This document shows, piece after piece, positions 62,217 through 64,000 of a stretch of 64,000 bases of DNA; the stretch's first letter is position 1, and every line of letters begins with the position of its first letter. This DNA comes from Azospirillum rugosum (GTDB taxonomy: Bacteria > Pseudomonadota > Alphaproteobacteria > Azospirillales > Azospirillaceae): assembly GCF_017876155.1 (NCBI RefSeq), contig NZ_JAGINP010000004.1, positions 62,001 through 126,000 of the forward strand, given 5' to 3'. The position numbers were made by a program, and so were the translations under genes. The notes under the pieces are model-generated. The model worked only from the letters and a program-made list of their open reading frames with translations. It did not search any database and was not told the DNA's origin.

Positions 62217-63596
62217 ATGACGGGCTTGCCGGATCGGGGGTGCCGGCCGTGGCGCCGGTGGTGGCATAGTGTGCGCCCAAAGGACGCACCCCCGACCGGA
62301 CAGGACACCCCCTTGGCCACCGACCAGACGGCACCGCCGGCAGCATCCGCCACCGCGCCCAGCGCCGGCACCCACGCCATTGGGCCGTCCGCCCCGGAAA
62401 CGCCGCCGGTGCCCTTCGCGCTGCTGCTGGCGGAGGTGACCAGCGTCCAGGCGATCGCCACCCTGTCGGTCCTGACCATGGCGACCGTGGCTCCGCTGGC
62501 GGCAAGCTCGCTGGGGGTGGGGGCGGAGGCGGTCGGCTACCAGATCAGCATCATCTACGGCGCCGGCGCGCTGGTGTCGGCGGTGGCCGGCCTCGTCGTG
62601 CGGCGCTGGGGGGCGGGCACGGTCGGGGTCGCCGCCATGGCGCTCGGCCTGCTCGGCTGCCTGGGGCTCGCCACCGGACTGCTGTGGGTGGCGGCGCTGG
62701 CGTCGGTGCTGATCGGGATCGGCTATGGGCTGGTCAACCCCTCCTCCTCCCACCTGCTGAACCGCTTCACGCCGCCGGCCCGGCGCAACCTCGTCTTCTC
62801 GCTGAAGCAGACGGGCGTTCCGCTGGCCGGCGTGCTGGCCGGGCTGATCCTGCCGGGCATCGGCCAGTGGGCGGGGTGGCGCGGGGCGGCGCTGGCCGTC
62901 GCCGCGCTGTTCGCCGTGCTGCTGGCGATCTTCGCGCCGGGCCGGCGGGTGTGGGACGACGACCGCAAGCCCGGCCTGATCCTGCGCGGCAAGCTGACGG
63001 AGGGCCCGCGGCTGGTCTGGCGGGAGCCGGCGCTGCGCGGCTTCGCCCTGATGGGCTTCTGCTTTTCGGCCATCCAGCTGTCCCTGATGGCCTTCACCGT
63101 CAACATGCTGGTGCACGACCTCGGCTGGCCGATCGTCACCGCCGGCCTCGCGGTGTCGGTGATGCAGTTGTCGGGGGCGGCGGCGCGCATCGGCTGGGGC
63201 CTGCTGGCCGACCGGCTGCGCTCCGGCACCGCGGTGCTGGCCGGCATCGGCGCCCTATCCATGGCGGCGGCGCTGGTCACGGCCACGCTGGCGCCGTCCT
63301 GGCCGTCCTGGGCGGTGGTCGCGGTGCTGGCGGTGTTCGGCGCCGGGGCCATCGGCTGGAACGGCGTCTTCCTGGCGGAGGTCGCGCGCGTCGCCCCGCC
63401 CGGCTCCGCGAGTGCGGCGACCGGGGGCGCCATGATGCTGACCTTCGCGGGCGTGGTGGTGGGCCCGGCGCTGTTCGCCACGGCCTACAACGCGGTCGGC
63501 AGCTACGGGCTGACCTTCGCCCTGATGGCCGTGTTCCCGGTGGCCGGCGCCCTGGCCGTGCTGCGGGCCGCCCGCCGGTCCAAAAGCGCCGCCTGA
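62217..63596 (+). CDS. Major facilitator superfamily transporter
   Basis: This is a 12-span MFS permease (VGYQISIIYGAGALVSAVAG, GIGYGLVNPSSSHLLNRF, SLKQTGVPLAGVLAGLILPG, WGLLADRLRSGTAVLAG). The substrate is unknown. The start is uncertain: ATG 62217 has GAGGG before it and gives 459 residues. A TTG at 62313 has AGGA at 8 bases and avoids an unconvincing Trp/Arg-rich N-terminal stretch, giving 427 residues. It is divergent from the His-rich gene over a shared Fur-like operator, so iron-responsive expression is possible. Confidence 0.82.
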   Translation: MTGLPDRGCRPWRRWWHSVRPKDAPPTGQDTPLATDQTAPPAASATAPSAGTHAIGPSAPETPPVPFALLLAEVTSVQAIATLSVLTMATVAPLAASSLGVGAEAVGYQISIIYGAGALVSAVAGLVVRRWGAGTVGVAAMALGLLGCLGLATGLLWVAALASVLIGIGYGLVNPSSSHLLNRFTPPARRNLVFSLKQTGVPLAGVLAGLILPGIGQWAGWRGAALAVAALFAVLLAIFAPGRRVWDDDRKPGLILRGKLTEGPRLVWREPALRGFALMGFCFSAIQLSLMAFTVNMLVHDLGWPIVTAGLAVSVMQLSGAAARIGWGLLADRLRSGTAVLAGIGALSMAAALVTATLAPSWPSWAVVAVLAVFGAGAIGWNGVFLAEVARVAPPGSASAATGGAMMLTFAGVVVGPALFATAYNAVGSYGLTFALMAVFPVAGALAVLRAARRSKSAA

Positions 63597-63932
63597 AGGC
63601 GCCCACCAACACCCTGGGTTGTAAAAACACCCGCACCGAATCGTTGGTTCGCCTTGGTCGCCGGTCCAGTGGGGCAGACGGACATAGCCTTCACCCCACC
63701 TCCTCCCCGCACGGTACCACGGGCGACTCCGACGGGTTCCCCCCTTGGAACATGGCAACCCGGCTTTCGCAATGGCGTTCTAAGGAAGGTGGTTCGTGCA
63801 TAATGCACAGGCCGGGACAACAAGGGCGAATACAAATGAAATGCAAGGATTCCTTGCTCCCGGTGCCAACGCAGTCCCGATAAGAGCCTTTCGCCGCCTT
63901 TTCCGCCCACAAACGTCGGAAAGCCCGCGCCT
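63597..63932. other. Intergenic region after the MFS gene, with a 13-bp palindrome
   Basis: 336 bases without a convincing gene, less GC-rich than the window average. A perfect palindrome GTGCATAATGCAC lies at 63796-63808 and includes a possible -10 (CATAAT). It may be an operator for the gene that starts near the right edge. No terminator or structured RNA was recognised. Confidence 0.4.
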
Positions 63933-64000
63933 ATGGACATGCGGACTCGTGTTCAGGACGATCGAGTTGCGGTCGACATCGACCTTTTGCCCATCTCTGA
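63933..64000 (+). CDS. Start of a possible gene cut by the window edge
   Basis: An ATG at 63933, with GGAAAG 9 bases before it, opens a frame of 22 codons (MDMRTRVQDDRVAVDIDLLP and on) that has not stopped at the edge. It is too short to assign. It is listed because the 336-base spacer before it looks like a promoter region. Confidence 0.35.
   Translation, partial: MDMRTRVQDDRVAVDIDLLPIS

Overview
The window is high-GC, tightly packed DNA that most resembles the alphaproteobacterial order Rhodospirillales, probably Azospirillum. This rests on gene content: an aerobic-type cob cluster with cbtAB, FlaF with oversized polar-flagellum proteins, several TPR-glycosyltransferases and a group 3b [NiFe] hydrogenase. 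It also rests on two families of dispersed palindromic repeats. No rRNA, tRNA, CRISPR array, insertion sequence or prophage was seen.

Layout. (1) 1-5.7 kb, minus strand: a branched-chain amino acid ABC importer (livG-livF-livK-livH-livM) followed by a window-truncated acetoacetyl-CoA synthetase. (2) 6.0-22.6 kb: a cobalamin riboswitch, then cobalt uptake (cbtB, cbtA), cobW, and cobN-G-H-I-J, cobL-E-M and cobA-B-bluB on the plus strand. cobK and cbiD lie within the cluster on the minus strand. Together these cover most of corrin ring synthesis and the lower ligand. (3) 22.6-27.5 kb: a putative minus-strand sRNA with an anti-Shine-Dalgarno motif, a 5'-nucleotidase-like exported protein that has lost its metal-binding residues, and a PAS histidine kinase directly behind it. 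(4) 27.6-44.7 kb: a flagellum and glycosylation region. It holds a sigma-54 promoter, a 1162-residue hook protein, flgK, a long flgL and flaF, flanked by TPR-glycosyltransferases, a GT9 enzyme, a GT2 enzyme and lptF. (5) 44.7-48.6 kb: a hybrid kinase whose receiver has Asn in place of the phospho-Asp, a small possibly leaderless gene, a pair of DnaA boxes and a sugar-nucleotide epimerase. (6) 48.1-57.6 kb: a hydrogenase maturation protease, a Na/Pi-type transporter with a Pho-box-like site, an EamA exporter with a divergent LysR regulator, and the operon hyhB-cNMP-hyhG-hyhS-DUF559-hyhL. (7) 57.7-64 kb: an HNH nuclease, a lower-GC acyltransferase, unknown genes, fur, a His-rich periplasmic protein with a Fur-like operator, and an MFS transporter.

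The most striking feature is repeat activity inside coding sequence. A 111-bp palindromic element sits in frame within cobG. Another copy of the same family supplies the last 34 residues of the hydrogenase maturation protease. A member of the second family supplies the stop codon of a TPR-glycosyltransferase. Other candidates for novelty are the nucleotidase-like pseudoenzyme paired with a kinase, a repeated module shared by the hook and FlgL, and a DUF559 nuclease inserted between the two core subunits of a hydrogenase.
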